DNA of 14,510 nucleotides from assembly GCA_946479785.1 (NCBI GenBank), contig CAMLHQ010000080.1, forward strand, positions 1 to 14,510, read 5' to 3'. The translations under genes and the position numbers were made by a program. Under the pieces are notes generated by a model. It had not been told where the DNA came from. It ran no database searches and worked only from the letters and a program-made list of their open reading frames with translations. Within the stretch, counting starts at the first letter, position 1. The number at the start of each line of letters is the position of its first letter. Positions 5,501 through 14,027 of this stretch are shown here, one piece after another. The stretch is from an uncultured Nitrospira sp. (GTDB lineage Bacteria; Nitrospirota; Nitrospiria; Nitrospirales; Nitrospiraceae).

Positions 5501-8500
5501 ATGCTTCAGGTCATCACCGGTCGATTTCACCCTCATCTCGAATCGGCTCTCGTTGAATATATCCGCCGGGTCAAAGCAGCCGATCCATTAGCCCCTGTCG
5601 CAATTCTCGTTCCTTCGAAGCCGCTACTCGACCGCATTCGATGGGTTTTGGCTGTCGATCACCAGCTTTCGTTTCTCAATGTCCATCTGCTCACCTTCCA
5701 TCAACTCGCTCTCCGCCTTGTGGATGAGATCCATGACCGGAGCCAGATTGTTCCGCTTCGCGTCGTCGATGATCTATTCTTCGAGCAATTGGTTCGCCAT
5801 CTCGTTCGAAGCCGGCTGTCAGGGCTGAGCGCACTGCAACAGATCGGGCATTCCTCCGGAACATGGGGAGCGCTCTGGTCGACAGTACGCGATCTGAAAG
5901 ATGCGGGCGTCGATCCTGCCGGGGCCTTGCGAGGACTCGACGAGGGCTGCTTCGATAAGGATAATACAGATTGGCTTCACGCGCTGTTCTCATTGCAGGC
6001 AGTCGTGAAGGAGGTGGGCACAACCCTCGAAGTGGGCACGGCAGACGATCTTGCTGAGGCGCTGCTCCCTTTCGTACCGGGGTCGCCCTTCCTCGCCTCG
6101 CTCACCCAGATATTTTATTACGGCTTCTACGATCTCACCCAGGTGCAGCTTTCCCTGTTTCAAGCGGTGAGTGCAACGGCTCCGACGACCCTCTTCTTCC
6201 CATTGGAGAAAGGAGCCTCGTTTGAATTTGCTCAGCGCTTCTTCGATCGATATATACAGCCACTTGTGAGGACGAACGACTCGCTGACCACACTCCCGTC
6301 CAACCCGGAGGACGCCGCTCCAGTGACGCTGTCCGTGCAAAGCGTCATCGGCCTTGACGAAGAACTGTCTTTGACTTGCCGAACCATCCTCGATCTAGTT
6401 GAGACGAACGGCTATCGATTCGATCAGATCGGTGTGGTGGCCCGGACGCTCGATCCCTATCTCAGTGCGTTGCAGCCGATCTTCGATCGTCATCGCATCC
6501 CCTTCACGACGACGGCTGGACGGACGCTCATCCAGGAACCGCTCTGCAAAGCGCTTCTTCAACTGGCCGCATTACCGATCAACGATTTCTACCGGACCGC
6601 AGTCCTCGACGTCGTGACCTCGCCATTCTACGCAGCGTCGGTCATCTCCCAAGATTATGACCGCTCCGCAGCCTATCGCCCAGAGCAATGGAAACTGGTC
6701 GTTCACGCCTTGCAGATCACGCATGGGATCGAAGAGTGGAAGCGATTGGAGAAATCCGGCCTGTCGGCCCTCGAATTAGATGGGGAGAGTGAAGAAGCGG
6801 TCGGGTCCTTGAACATTGCGCCGGATGTCATCGCACTGTTGTGGCAGACGGTGTCAGAACTGTTTGCAACCTGTGCCGCTCTACCGGAGCGCGGCACGAT
6901 CGGTCCGTTGGTAGAAGCCTTTCAGCGACTGGTCGCACAACATCTTCGTCGTCCTGAAGAAGGGGACGAACGTGAGCGGGACCCGCAGGCCTTACGACTG
7001 GCATCGAGTTGGGACGTGATCGATCACACCTTGTCGAGCTTGAATGAGTTGGACGCGATCGGAGAAGCACTGACCTGGGCCGAATTCGTCGACTTACTCA
7101 CCTATGCGTTCGAACGTGCAACCGTTCCGTTGCAGCCGGCATCCCACCGGGGTGTGATGTTCTTGGATGCGATGACGGCGCGGGGCCTGCCGTTCAAGGC
7201 TCTGTTCGTCATCGGCCTCAATGAAAAGGTTTTTCCCCGTTATATCCGTGAAGATGCGTTTCTCCGGGATTCTCATCGCCGCGTGTTGGAAACGACGCTT
7301 GGATTCAAGATCGATGAGAAACTGAGTGGATACGAGGAAGAAACCCTGCTCTTCAGTCTGCTCTGTCAGGCCGCTACCTCTCGCCTGTACCTGTCGTTCC
7401 AGCGGGCCGACAATGCCGGCCGCATGCTGGCCTCTTCTCCCTTTGTGACGGAGGGAGCACAGCGATGGGGCCTGGAAGCGCGGCCGGTCGAGGCCATCCC
7501 CCGTCGCGTGAGCGATCGGATGGCCCAGCGGCCGACGATGGGACAGTTTCTGCCGCCCGCCGATCTTGCGCAGTGGATGGCCATGAACGGACGGGATCCT
7601 GCCGATCTCTTAGAGGCGACCGGACGCGATGCCAATCTGTTCCGCCACGCTGTCGAAGCGCTGGATCGCATCGAGGACGATCAGCCGGTCCTGACGCCCT
7701 TTGACGGTCTTATCGGACCGCTCGAGATGCACTGGTCGCGGGTCGTTCAGCATGGAATCGCTCCCACACCCCTTGAGCGGTATGCCCGTTGTCCTTTCCG
7801 ATATTTTTCCGCCGACGTGCTGAAGCTCGAACCGATTCGATTGCCGATTTCTCCCGAACCTGATGCGCGCCTGCTCGGCACGCTCTGTCATGCTGCGCTG
7901 CGGCGCTGTTACGAATTGCTCCTGCCAGCCGGATGGCCGGCCAATCCGGTGACGGACGATACGATCGATTGGTGCATCGAGACCGCGGTCGAGCAGGCAG
8001 CAGGCGAGTGCGAAACGCTCCAGCGCACGGGGCACTATCTCTTATGGGAATTGGCAAAAGCCCAGATCGTCGACCTGATAACGGCGGCCGTCGATGCCGA
8101 TACCCAGGCTCAAGCTGATGAACCGTTTACACCGATCGCCTTCGAAGTCGATGCGCAAGGCGTTGTTGCCGAGGTGCCAGGCTGGCCTGTGCCATTGAAA
8201 GTTCGAGGTCGGATCGATCGCGTCGACAGGCACCGCGAGTCGGGCGCGCTCCGCGTCATCGATTACAAATTGAAGACCGGCACCGCGATAAAATCTGAGG
8301 ATCGGAACCTTCTCCAAGCGGCGGTCCGCGGATATCGGTTTCAGCCACCGCTTTATGCGCAGCTGAGCGTTCCAGATCATGGCACTCCTACTCAGGTGCA
8401 ATTCACCTTCCTGGCACCGAATTGGCCGGTGCCTGTCGCTCGCTCGACCTTCGATGCCGCCACGTGGTCTTCAGAATGCGGCGCCTTACTTCGCAAGACC

Positions 8501-8686
8501 CTGGGCCTGTTGGTCGACGGCCTCCGGAACGGCCGCTTTTTCATCCTGCCGGACAGTTATTGCCAGACGTGCGAGTATCGCATCGCTTGCCGGCGCGAGC
8601 ATGCGCCGACCTGGTGGCGCGCCCATCGTGCCGCCGAGTCCAAAGCGCTCATGGCGTTGCGGACCATACGGGTGAAAGATGAGTAG
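5501..8686 (+). CDS. addB: AddB-type subunit of helicase-nuclease (PD-(D/E)XK, 4Fe-4S)
   Basis: At 1061 residues this is close to the AddB family length (about 1150 in Bacillus). Together with AddA it should process double-strand DNA ends for RecA-dependent repair, like RecBCD. The C-terminal nuclease shows H797 (LGTLCHAAL), D906 (GRIDRVD), D921 and K923 (VIDYKLKTG). The iron-sulfur cysteines that staple the domain are C764 (YARCPFRYF) and C1021, C1024, C1030 (CQTCEYRIAC). The helicase-like part keeps LFVIGLNEKVFPR at about residues 568-580, a typical AddB/RecC-type segment. The N-terminal position of Walker A reads TGRFHPHLES and lacks GxxGxGKT, so ATP binding by this subunit is doubtful; the motor would be AddA. 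The start ATG directly follows an in-frame TAG and has no Shine-Dalgarno sequence. The 3' end overlaps addA by 8 bases. Confidence 0.92.
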   Translation: MLQVITGRFHPHLESALVEYIRRVKAADPLAPVAILVPSKPLLDRIRWVLAVDHQLSFLNVHLLTFHQLALRLVDEIHDRSQIVPLRVVDDLFFEQLVRHLVRSRLSGLSALQQIGHSSGTWGALWSTVRDLKDAGVDPAGALRGLDEGCFDKDNTDWLHALFSLQAVVKEVGTTLEVGTADDLAEALLPFVPGSPFLASLTQIFYYGFYDLTQVQLSLFQAVSATAPTTLFFPLEKGASFEFAQRFFDRYIQPLVRTNDSLTTLPSNPEDAAPVTLSVQSVIGLDEELSLTCRTILDLVETNGYRFDQIGVVARTLDPYLSALQPIFDRHRIPFTTTAGRTLIQEPLCKALLQLAALPINDFYRTAVLDVVTSPFYAASVISQDYDRSAAYRPEQWKLVVHALQITHGIEEWKRLEKSGLSALELDGESEEAVGSLNIAPDVIALLWQTVSELFATCAALPERGTIGPLVEAFQRLVAQHLRRPEEGDERERDPQALRLASSWDVIDHTLSSLNELDAIGEALTWAEFVDLLTYAFERATVPLQPASHRGVMFLDAMTARGLPFKALFVIGLNEKVFPRYIREDAFLRDSHRRVLETTLGFKIDEKLSGYEEETLLFSLLCQAATSRLYLSFQRADNAGRMLASSPFVTEGAQRWGLEARPVEAIPRRVSDRMAQRPTMGQFLPPADLAQWMAMNGRDPADLLEATGRDANLFRHAVEALDRIEDDQPVLTPFDGLIGPLEMHWSRVVQHGIAPTPLERYARCPFRYFSADVLKLEPIRLPISPEPDARLLGTLCHAALRRCYELLLPAGWPANPVTDDTIDWCIETAVEQAAGECETLQRTGHYLLWELAKAQIVDLITAAVDADTQAQADEPFTPIAFEVDAQGVVAEVPGWPVPLKVRGRIDRVDRHRESGALRVIDYKLKTGTAIKSEDRNLLQAAVRGYRFQPPLYAQLSVPDHGTPTQVQFTFLAPNWPVPVARSTFDAATWSSECGALLRKTLGLLVDGLRNGRFFILPDSYCQTCEYRIACRREHAPTWWRAHRAAESKALMALRTIRVKDE

Positions 8687-11600
8687 CGGACAACAGATGT
8701 CGGATCGCGAGGCGCGCGAGTCGGCTGAAACGACATTCGATCGCAACGTCGTGGTGGTGGCCGGGGCAGGAACCGGCAAAACAACACTCCTCGTGAACCG
8801 CCTGGTTCATCTGCTGATGAAAGAGCCTCATCCCGTTGCCGTTACACAGATCGTCGCCCTTACCTTTACAAACAAGGCGGCCACCGAGATGAAGGTGCGC
8901 TTGCGGGAACGGCTGACGGTTTTGGCTCAAGCCGGCCAGGATTCGCGAGTGCTCGACGGCGGAGCCGTGTCTGTCCGCGATCTGCAAATTCGCTACAGGA
9001 TCGCTCCGGATGAAATTGCTGCACGCGCCGCTGCAGCATTACAAGATCTGGAGAAGGCGCAAATCGGAACACTGCACAGTTTCGCCGCCCACCTCCTTCG
9101 ACTGCATCCCTTGGAAAGCGCGGTGGACCCTGCGTTTCAAGAGGACGACGGCCTGCGCTTCGACGAACACTTTACAACGGCTTGGGATATCTGGGTCGAT
9201 CGTGAACTCAGCCGGGAGGGGACGCAGCACAGGCTATGGCGAACGCTGCTGGAATCGACAACTCTTGAACAAATTCGCGACTTGACCTATGCCCTATGCA
9301 GCGATTTGTTCGACGTCGAGGTCATCCGGCGGCAACTTGTAATCTCTCAACCGGATCGGATGCTCGTTGAATGGACGAGCCAGATCAACGCCAGGGCCCA
9401 GGCCCTCCTTGACGCTCACGACCGCCCGAAACGGCGGAAGATCGAACAGATGTTGGCCGCCACGATTTCATTGATGACTCTGCTCCGGGAACGGGGAGCC
9501 GGAGCCGTTCAGGAGCTTGATCCTTCTACGAGGGAATGGCTGGACAAGGAAGTGGGTAATATCGTTAGCGGATGGGAAACAACTGACTTTCTGGAAGCCG
9601 TTCGATTGATCGAGCTAGCTCAACAATTACAGTCTGTTGACCAACAATATTTCATAAATCTGTTAACGGTTGTCGCCCCCCTCGTGCAAGCGATTCGCGT
9701 TTCTTTTACAGAAATGGGCTGGCTCTCGTTCGATGGGTTACTCGCGCGTGCGCGCGGGCTTCTCTGGGAACATCCGGCCGTCCGCGAACGGATCAAGCAG
9801 GATTATCGGGCAGTTTTGGTAGACGAATTTCAAGATACAGACCCTGTGCAATACGAAATCATTTTGGCTGTCTCCGAACAACCGGGAGGACATGCTACCG
9901 CCTGGCAAGACATCGTGCTCGAACCGGGGAAGCTTTTCATTGTGGGCGATCCGAAGCAGTCGATCTATGCATTTCGGCGCGCCGATATTGAGGCCTTCGA
10001 TCGTGTCCTAGAGAAAATCGCGGCCGATGGCGGAGTAATTCACACGTTGGCCACGAACTTTCGCAGCGATGCCGCCGTCTTGGGGCCGGTCAACGATGTG
10101 TTCGATCGGCTCCTGGTCCGCCGGCCGCTCGTGCAGCCGGCGAACGTGCGGCTTGAAAGCCATCCACACCGCCGACCGGGTAATTTGGTCGCCGGTGTGT
10201 TCATCCACATCACGGCGCCAGGGCAGGAAGACGAATCCTTTGATGCGGCGGGAGCGAGTAGAGCAGAAGGTGAAGTCCTGGCTCGTTGGTTAAAGGAGGA
10301 CATCCTCAGGCGGCCCAATGTCTCTGCCGGTCACATCGCCTTCCTGTTTCGCAAGCTCACACAGGCCGACGCGTATCTCGATGCGCTCCGCCGCTACAAC
10401 ATTCCCTATGTGATCGAGGGGGAAAAACACTTTTACCGCCGACAGGAAGTGATCGACCTGATCAATGTGCTTCGAGTGCTCGACCACCCGCACGATCACA
10501 TTGCCCTCGTAGGTGTGCTGCGCGCCCCTCTTGGCGGCTGTACCGATCGTGATGTCTACGATCTGCATCAGGCCGGCTTGCTCGATTATCTGAACGGGAC
10601 GGGAACGGCGAGGTGGTCGCATCCGCGTGCGGAGGCGGTTCGACGCCTGTATGGTCATTTGGCCTGGCTTCATCATGAAGTGGCCGCTGTACCCTTGGCA
10701 GAATCCATTCAACTGGTTTTTGACCGGTTGCCCCTTCTGGATCTGGCAGCCGCCTCCCTCCATGGTGAGCAAGCCGTGGCCAATCTTCTCAAAGTGAAAG
10801 AGACGGCGGCGTTGCTGTCTGATCGACCCCATCTCACCTTCAGCGGGTTTGTCGAGCTGATGGTAACCAGACTTGACGAGCAACCGGACGAAGCAGAGAG
10901 TCCGTTGGCCGAGGAATCTTCGGACGCCGTCCGGATCTTGACAATTCACAAGGCGAAAGGACTGGAGTTTCCCGTTGTGGTCTTGCCGGGACTCCAGCAG
11001 GGGAACGGGCGTGAGAAGACAATACCCGCCATCCTGTACGACTGGTCGAGCGGCACCTATGGTCTTTCGCTGGGAAAGCACCGTACGCTCGGAGCAGTGC
11101 TGGTTCATGAGAAGAGGGTGGTGCGGGAAGAAGCCGAACGGAAGCGGGTCTTGTACGTGGGAATGACACGTGCCAAAGACCTGGTGCTGCTCTCGGGAAG
11201 CGTGACCGCGCGATCCGTGGGCGAAAACGTGCTGGATTGGCTGCAGGGCATTGGGGACGGCGAGGTCGGCAGCACTTCGACGCAGGCGTTGAAGATCGGC
11301 TCCAGCGCCATACCACATCGTGTTGTTCCTGCTCCCGATCGGAAATGGCCTCGGCGGTCACTGGCGACAGTCGCCGCGACACCGGCCATACATCCTGCTT
11401 CGATTACCGAGCTCTGGAACAAGCGGACAGCTCGATGGAATGCGGCTCGTACGAGTTTATGGCGCGTCACTCCGACCATGTTAAGCCAGAATGCCGAACC
11501 GGTCGGACCTCGCTCAAGGACAAGCGCCCATCCTCCCGAAGTGGGCCGTTTGGTCGGTGTGGCGGCCCATCGAATTCTTGAACGGTGGGACTTTACGAGC

Positions 11601-12026
11601 CCTCCGAACGGATTGCTGGATCAGATTTCTCCAAGTCTCCAGAACTTCTTTTCGCCGGAAAACGAGAGTCTTGTCCCGGTAGTCGCCGACTCGCTCAGGG
11701 AAATCTTTACGATTTTCGGAAGATCCGATTCCTATGCCCAGCTCCGTTCTGCTACCATCGTCGGCCGGGAGGTTCCCTTCATCATGGCATGGAAGGAGCG
11801 GCAGGTCATGGAAGGGGTGATCGACCTTATCTACCGTCTTGACGGAAGGACCTGGATTGCGGACTATAAAACGGATCAGGTGACAGAGGCAGAAGCGTCC
11901 AGCAGGGCAGGCCGATATTCGGAGCAGGCTGCGATTTACCGCGAAGCGGCGACTCGTTGTCTAGGACTCCCACACGTATCGTTTCAATTTCTGTTTCTCC
12001 GAGCAGGTATGAGCGTTGAGGTCTAA
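8679..12026 (+). CDS. addA: AddA-type helicase-nuclease subunit (UvrD/RecB family)
   Basis: This 1115-residue protein is the ATP-driven 3'-5' SF1 helicase and second nuclease of AddAB. Motifs in order: Walker A AGAGTGKT (residues 28-35), motif Ia ALTFTNKAATEM, Walker B VDEFQDTD (381-388), motif III GDPKQSIYAFRR (from 423), motif V region TIHKAKGLEFPVVVLPG, and motif VI LYVGMTRAKD (825-834). The C-terminal RecB-like nuclease shows H964 (GVAAHRILE), D1049 (EGVIDLIY), D1062 and K1064 (IADYKTDQ). Length is slightly below Bacillus AddA (about 1230). The ATG lies in ATGAGTAG, overlapping the addB stop, a sign of translational coupling and equal dosage. A second in-frame ATG at 8697 could also serve. 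All key catalytic residues I checked are present, so it should be active. Alternatives such as AdnB are less likely because the partner subunit lacks a motor. Confidence 0.94.
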   Translation: MSSGQQMSDREARESAETTFDRNVVVVAGAGTGKTTLLVNRLVHLLMKEPHPVAVTQIVALTFTNKAATEMKVRLRERLTVLAQAGQDSRVLDGGAVSVRDLQIRYRIAPDEIAARAAAALQDLEKAQIGTLHSFAAHLLRLHPLESAVDPAFQEDDGLRFDEHFTTAWDIWVDRELSREGTQHRLWRTLLESTTLEQIRDLTYALCSDLFDVEVIRRQLVISQPDRMLVEWTSQINARAQALLDAHDRPKRRKIEQMLAATISLMTLLRERGAGAVQELDPSTREWLDKEVGNIVSGWETTDFLEAVRLIELAQQLQSVDQQYFINLLTVVAPLVQAIRVSFTEMGWLSFDGLLARARGLLWEHPAVRERIKQDYRAVLVDEFQDTDPVQYEIILAVSEQPGGHATAWQDIVLEPGKLFIVGDPKQSIYAFRRADIEAFDRVLEKIAADGGVIHTLATNFRSDAAVLGPVNDVFDRLLVRRPLVQPANVRLESHPHRRPGNLVAGVFIHITAPGQEDESFDAAGASRAEGEVLARWLKEDILRRPNVSAGHIAFLFRKLTQADAYLDALRRYNIPYVIEGEKHFYRRQEVIDLINVLRVLDHPHDHIALVGVLRAPLGGCTDRDVYDLHQAGLLDYLNGTGTARWSHPRAEAVRRLYGHLAWLHHEVAAVPLAESIQLVFDRLPLLDLAAASLHGEQAVANLLKVKETAALLSDRPHLTFSGFVELMVTRLDEQPDEAESPLAEESSDAVRILTIHKAKGLEFPVVVLPGLQQGNGREKTIPAILYDWSSGTYGLSLGKHRTLGAVLVHEKRVVREEAERKRVLYVGMTRAKDLVLLSGSVTARSVGENVLDWLQGIGDGEVGSTSTQALKIGSSAIPHRVVPAPDRKWPRRSLATVAATPAIHPASITELWNKRTARWNAARTSLWRVTPTMLSQNAEPVGPRSRTSAHPPEVGRLVGVAAHRILERWDFTSPPNGLLDQISPSLQNFFSPENESLVPVVADSLREIFTIFGRSDSYAQLRSATIVGREVPFIMAWKERQVMEGVIDLIYRLDGRTWIADYKTDQVTEAEASSRAGRYSEQAAIYREAATRCLGLPHVSFQFLFLRAGMSVEV

Positions 12027-12037
12027 GGGAGGTCACG

Positions 12038-12454
12038 ATGCGCAAGTTGTTGGCGATGGTCTTGCTCGTTTCTCTCATTGCGGGCTGTTCAAGTCACTCG
12101 AAGAGAGCCAGCAATGTCTTGGCAGCTCCCGATGGCACCAAGCCGGGTGTGGCCATGCAGCTTGCAAAAGGCAACGCGCTATTTGCATCCAGTGATTTTG
12201 CCGGTGCTGAACAAGCATTCCGGCAAACGATCGCCGCCGATTCCACCTTGGCTGAAGCGCATTACAACCTGGCGCTCACGCTCGATCGCATGGGCAACCA
12301 AACAGAAGCGAAAAAACACTACATCGAAGCAGCGAACTTGGCGCCTGGGAACAAAGTCATTTGGGATTCTCCCCCTTTTCAGGGACAAACTGGCGGACTG
12401 AATTACGACATCAACAAGAAATCGTACCTGGACCCCAGCAAACGTGCATTCTGA
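12038..12454 (+). CDS. TPR-containing lipoprotein
   Basis: The 138-residue product begins with a lipoprotein signal: MRKLLAMVLLVSL then lipobox IAGC, with the lipidated cysteine C17 followed by SS, so outer-membrane sorting would be expected by E. coli rules. Residues about 36-105 form roughly two tetratricopeptide repeats: AKGNALFASSDFAGAEQAF and HYNLALTLDRMGNQTEAKKHY, with the usual small residue, aromatic and Ala pattern, ending at LAPGN. The C-terminal 35 residues are polar and Gly-rich. TPRs act as protein-binding scaffolds in the envelope; the partner is unknown. A strong AAGGGAGG (12025-12032) overlaps the addA stop and lies 5 bases before ATG, suggesting this gene is at least partly expressed from the addBA transcript, although no functional link to repair is evident. 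Confidence 0.88.
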   Translation: MRKLLAMVLLVSLIAGCSSHSKRASNVLAAPDGTKPGVAMQLAKGNALFASSDFAGAEQAFRQTIAADSTLAEAHYNLALTLDRMGNQTEAKKHYIEAANLAPGNKVIWDSPPFQGQTGGLNYDINKKSYLDPSKRAF

Positions 12455-12456
12455 CC

Positions 12457-12840
12457 ATGACCCGGAAACCACGCCGTGACTTTTCACAGCAGGAATTCGG
12501 GGAGCTGGTACAGCAGGCTCTCGCCGGTTTGCCGCCGCCCTATGCCCGTCTGGCCCAGGAAGTCTCTGTCGTCGTGGAAGAAGAACCTCCTCCTGACGTC
12601 CTGGAAGATCTTGAGTTGGATTCAGCCGACGACCTTCTCGGCCTTTATCAAGGCTTGTCGTTAGCCGAGGAATCATTTTTTCAAGCAGGCGGGCAACAAC
12701 CGGCGCGCATCGCAATCTACCGAGGACCGATTTTGCGCCTGTGTACTACGGCAGAAGAAGTCAGGCGAGAAATTCGTGACACCGTGGTCCATGAGCTAGG
12801 ACACCACGTGGGCCTCTCTGACGACGAAATGCCGTATTAG
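12457..12840 (+). CDS. Small zincin-like metallopeptidase (HExxHxxGxxD)
   Basis: The 127-residue cytoplasmic protein ends with VVHELGHHVGLSDDEMPY, containing the zinc-binding HELGH (H112, E113, H116) and the extended HExxHxxGxxD pattern with D122 as probable third ligand. This, the small size and the FGELVQQALAGLPPP start are typical of the possibly proteolytic zincin family often annotated as metallopeptidase family protein (PF06262/DUF1025, from memory). The biological substrate is unknown for the family. The ATG at 12457 lies 2 bases after the upstream TPR lipoprotein stop, indicating an operon; the same frame is open upstream to 12361, but that part overlaps the lipoprotein gene and is rejected as start. 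No signal peptide is visible, so the enzyme should act in the cytoplasm. Confidence 0.87.
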   Translation: MTRKPRRDFSQQEFGELVQQALAGLPPPYARLAQEVSVVVEEEPPPDVLEDLELDSADDLLGLYQGLSLAEESFFQAGGQQPARIAIYRGPILRLCTTAEEVRREIRDTVVHELGHHVGLSDDEMPY

Positions 12841-12846
12841 AGAATG

Positions 12847-12860
12847 CGAGGGAGTCCTCG
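12847..12860. terminator. Weak hairpin between convergent genes
   Basis: CGAGG (12847-12851) and CCTCG (12856-12860) pair around GAGT, within the 37 bases separating the metallopeptidase stop from the lgt stop. No T-run follows on either strand, so it is at best a weak bidirectional terminator or an RNA-stabilising hairpin. Confidence 0.35.
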
Positions 12861-12877
12861 ACCTTGACGTATTGAAT

Positions 12878-13699
12878 CTATCTGCCGAGCTGTTCTCGTT
12901 GAGTCAGCGCTTGCCGTTGATACCCGAGGCTCAACATGAAGACGCCGATCACGATCATGGGCAACGAGAGCATCTGTCCCATGGAGATAGATCCGAAGAT
13001 AAATCCGATGTGCGCGTCCGGCTCGCGGAACAATTCAACTACGATACGGCATAGTCCATAGCCAGTCAAAAAGCTCCAAAAGATTGTTCCGGGCGGAGTC
13101 GGTTTTCTCCCAATCAACCAAAGCACCGTAAACAGCAGCAGTCCTTCGAGGCCGGCTTCATAGAGTTGCGACGGGTGGCGACAGACCGGGCCTCCAGCCG
13201 GAAAGACGATGCACCAATCGACGTCGGTCGCGCGCCCATAGAGTTCTCCGTTGATAAAGTTCCCCAGCCGTCCGAATCCCAAGCCGATCGGCGTGACAGC
13301 CGCGGCAAGATCGGCGATCGTATAGATTGGGATGCCTTGCCGTCTGCTGAACCAGATCAGGGACACAATTGTGCCGAGCAGTCCTCCGTGAAACGACATC
13401 CCGCCTTCCCACACCGCAAAAAACTTCACTGGGTGCTGGACGTAATAGGAAAAGTTATACAAGAGGGTGTAGCCAAGCCGGCCGCCGATAAAAACACCCA
13501 ACGCAGCCCACACGATCATGTCGTAAATCTGATCCTTGGAGATTGGCAGTCCCTTTTGAGAGACCTTGCGCCGAATCAGAAGGTAGGCGGCAGTCAGGCC
13601 GATTAAGTACATGAGGCCATACCAGCGGAACTGCAGAGGACCCAGCTCGAAAAAGACCGGACTAATATTGGGGTAGGGGATGGCCTGGAGCCAATTCAT
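12878..13699 (-). CDS. lgt: Prolipoprotein diacylglyceryl transferase
   Basis: Lgt is the inner-membrane enzyme that transfers diacylglycerol from phosphatidylglycerol to the lipobox cysteine of prelipoproteins, the first step of lipoprotein maturation. The 273-residue form has about seven hydrophobic segments and the family hallmarks: GGMSFHGGLLG with H104 (E. coli H103 equivalent), GFGRLGNFINGELYGR with R144 and N147/N150, and ELFREPDAH with R225 (E. coli R239 equivalent). HPSQLYEAG is also diagnostic. I chose the start at 13699 (MNWLQAIPYP) because GAGG lies 5 bases upstream on the minus strand and homologues begin just before an equivalent IPYPNISP segment. The frame stays open 22 codons further to 13765, but that start has no ribosome site and the extra residues are not membrane-like. 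It is convergent with the addA-side genes and stands alone on its strand. Confidence 0.96.
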   Translation of the reverse strand: MNWLQAIPYPNISPVFFELGPLQFRWYGLMYLIGLTAAYLLIRRKVSQKGLPISKDQIYDMIVWAALGVFIGGRLGYTLLYNFSYYVQHPVKFFAVWEGGMSFHGGLLGTIVSLIWFSRRQGIPIYTIADLAAAVTPIGLGFGRLGNFINGELYGRATDVDWCIVFPAGGPVCRHPSQLYEAGLEGLLLFTVLWLIGRKPTPPGTIFWSFLTGYGLCRIVVELFREPDAHIGFIFGSISMGQMLSLPMIVIGVFMLSLGYQRQALTQREQLGR

Positions 13700-13704
13700 T
13701 CTCG

Positions 13705-13708
13705 CCTC
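13705..13708 (-). promoter_or_regulatory. Ribosome binding site for lgt
   Basis: Read on the minus strand, GAGG lies 5 bases before the ATG at 13699. It favours this start over the upstream in-frame ATG at 13765, which is preceded by an A-rich stretch with no Shine-Dalgarno match. Confidence 0.65.
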
Positions 13709-13778
13709 ATGTGGCATTGTGGCTGGATCATAAGTGACCCCTACCTGCATTGCAAGCACGGGCATTTTTCTGTTTCAA

Positions 13779-13795
13779 GTGGCTCTAGAAGCCAC
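13779..13795. promoter_or_regulatory. Short GC-rich hairpin upstream of lgt
   Basis: GTGGCT (13779-13784) and AGCCAC (13790-13795) are perfect inverted repeats around CTAGA. On the minus strand it would lie in the leader or promoter zone of lgt. No T-run follows in either direction. It could be an operator or RNA structure; nothing decides. Confidence 0.3.
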
Positions 13796-13872
13796 ACACA
13801 CAGGATTCCTGCTTTCGTCTGTTGGTTTTCCGTCACGACTGTGTTCCTTAGTGTGAGAAAAACTCTACCAAA

Positions 13873-13889
13873 TATTAATCAGTATTAAT
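13873..13889. repeat. Phased TATTAAT pair, possible activator site
   Basis: TATTAAT occurs at 13873-13879 and again at 13883-13889, a 10-base spacing (about one helical turn). Because ATTAAT is its own reverse complement, the pair is also a dyad, ATTAAT-N4-ATTAAT. It is centred about 85 bases upstream of the start predicted for the -24/-12 promoter at 13941, a typical distance for an enhancer-binding protein. Binding is inferred. Confidence 0.45.
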
Positions 13890-13940
13890 GGTCTGAACTT
13901 CTTTTAAACATTTTTCCCGTGATTACTTTCAGCCATCACC

Positions 13941-13956
13941 TGGCATGCTTGATGCT
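13941..13956 (+). promoter_or_regulatory. Candidate sigma-54 (-24/-12) promoter for ytxH-family gene
   Basis: TGGCATGCTTGATGCT matches the sigma-54 consensus TGGCAYR-N4-TTGCW at all key positions except one (A for the first T of TTGC). The essential GG (13942-13943) and GC (13954-13955) are 12 bases apart, as required. Transcription would start near 13967, giving a leader of about 61 bases before ATG 14028. A 5-base-pair hairpin (TGTCG 13975-13979 with CGACA 13991-13995) sits in that leader. I found no good sigma-70 promoter in the same spacer. Confidence 0.6.
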
Positions 13957-14015
13957 GAGGGAAATGGGCAAGAATGTCGAACAGCTAAAGCGACACATTT
14001 CACTTAACCGTTAAA

Positions 14016-14022
14016 AGGGAGG
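14016..14022 (+). promoter_or_regulatory. Strong ribosome binding site for ytxH-family gene
   Basis: AGGGAGG, preceded by A-rich sequence, lies 5 bases before ATG 14028. Together with the -24/-12 promoter it suggests high expression once transcription is switched on. Confidence 0.8.
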
Positions 14023-14027
14023 TTGCC

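Noticed and set aside
10290..11318. 342-codon open frame on the minus strand
   Set aside because: It lies entirely antisense to the addA region carrying motifs V and VI, has no ribosome site and no recognisable protein features; a shadow of biased codon use.
12361..12456. N-terminal extension of the metallopeptidase
   Set aside because: It overlaps the TPR lipoprotein gene; the ATG at 12457 is 2 bases after that stop and gives the normal family length.
13166..13606. 146-codon plus-strand frame opposite lgt
   Set aside because: Antisense to well-identified Lgt motifs, Asp/Arg/Gln-rich, with no start signals.
13700..13765. 22-codon N-terminal extension of Lgt
   Set aside because: The far start has no Shine-Dalgarno sequence, whereas GAGG precedes the 13699 start, and homologues begin just before the IPYPNISP segment.
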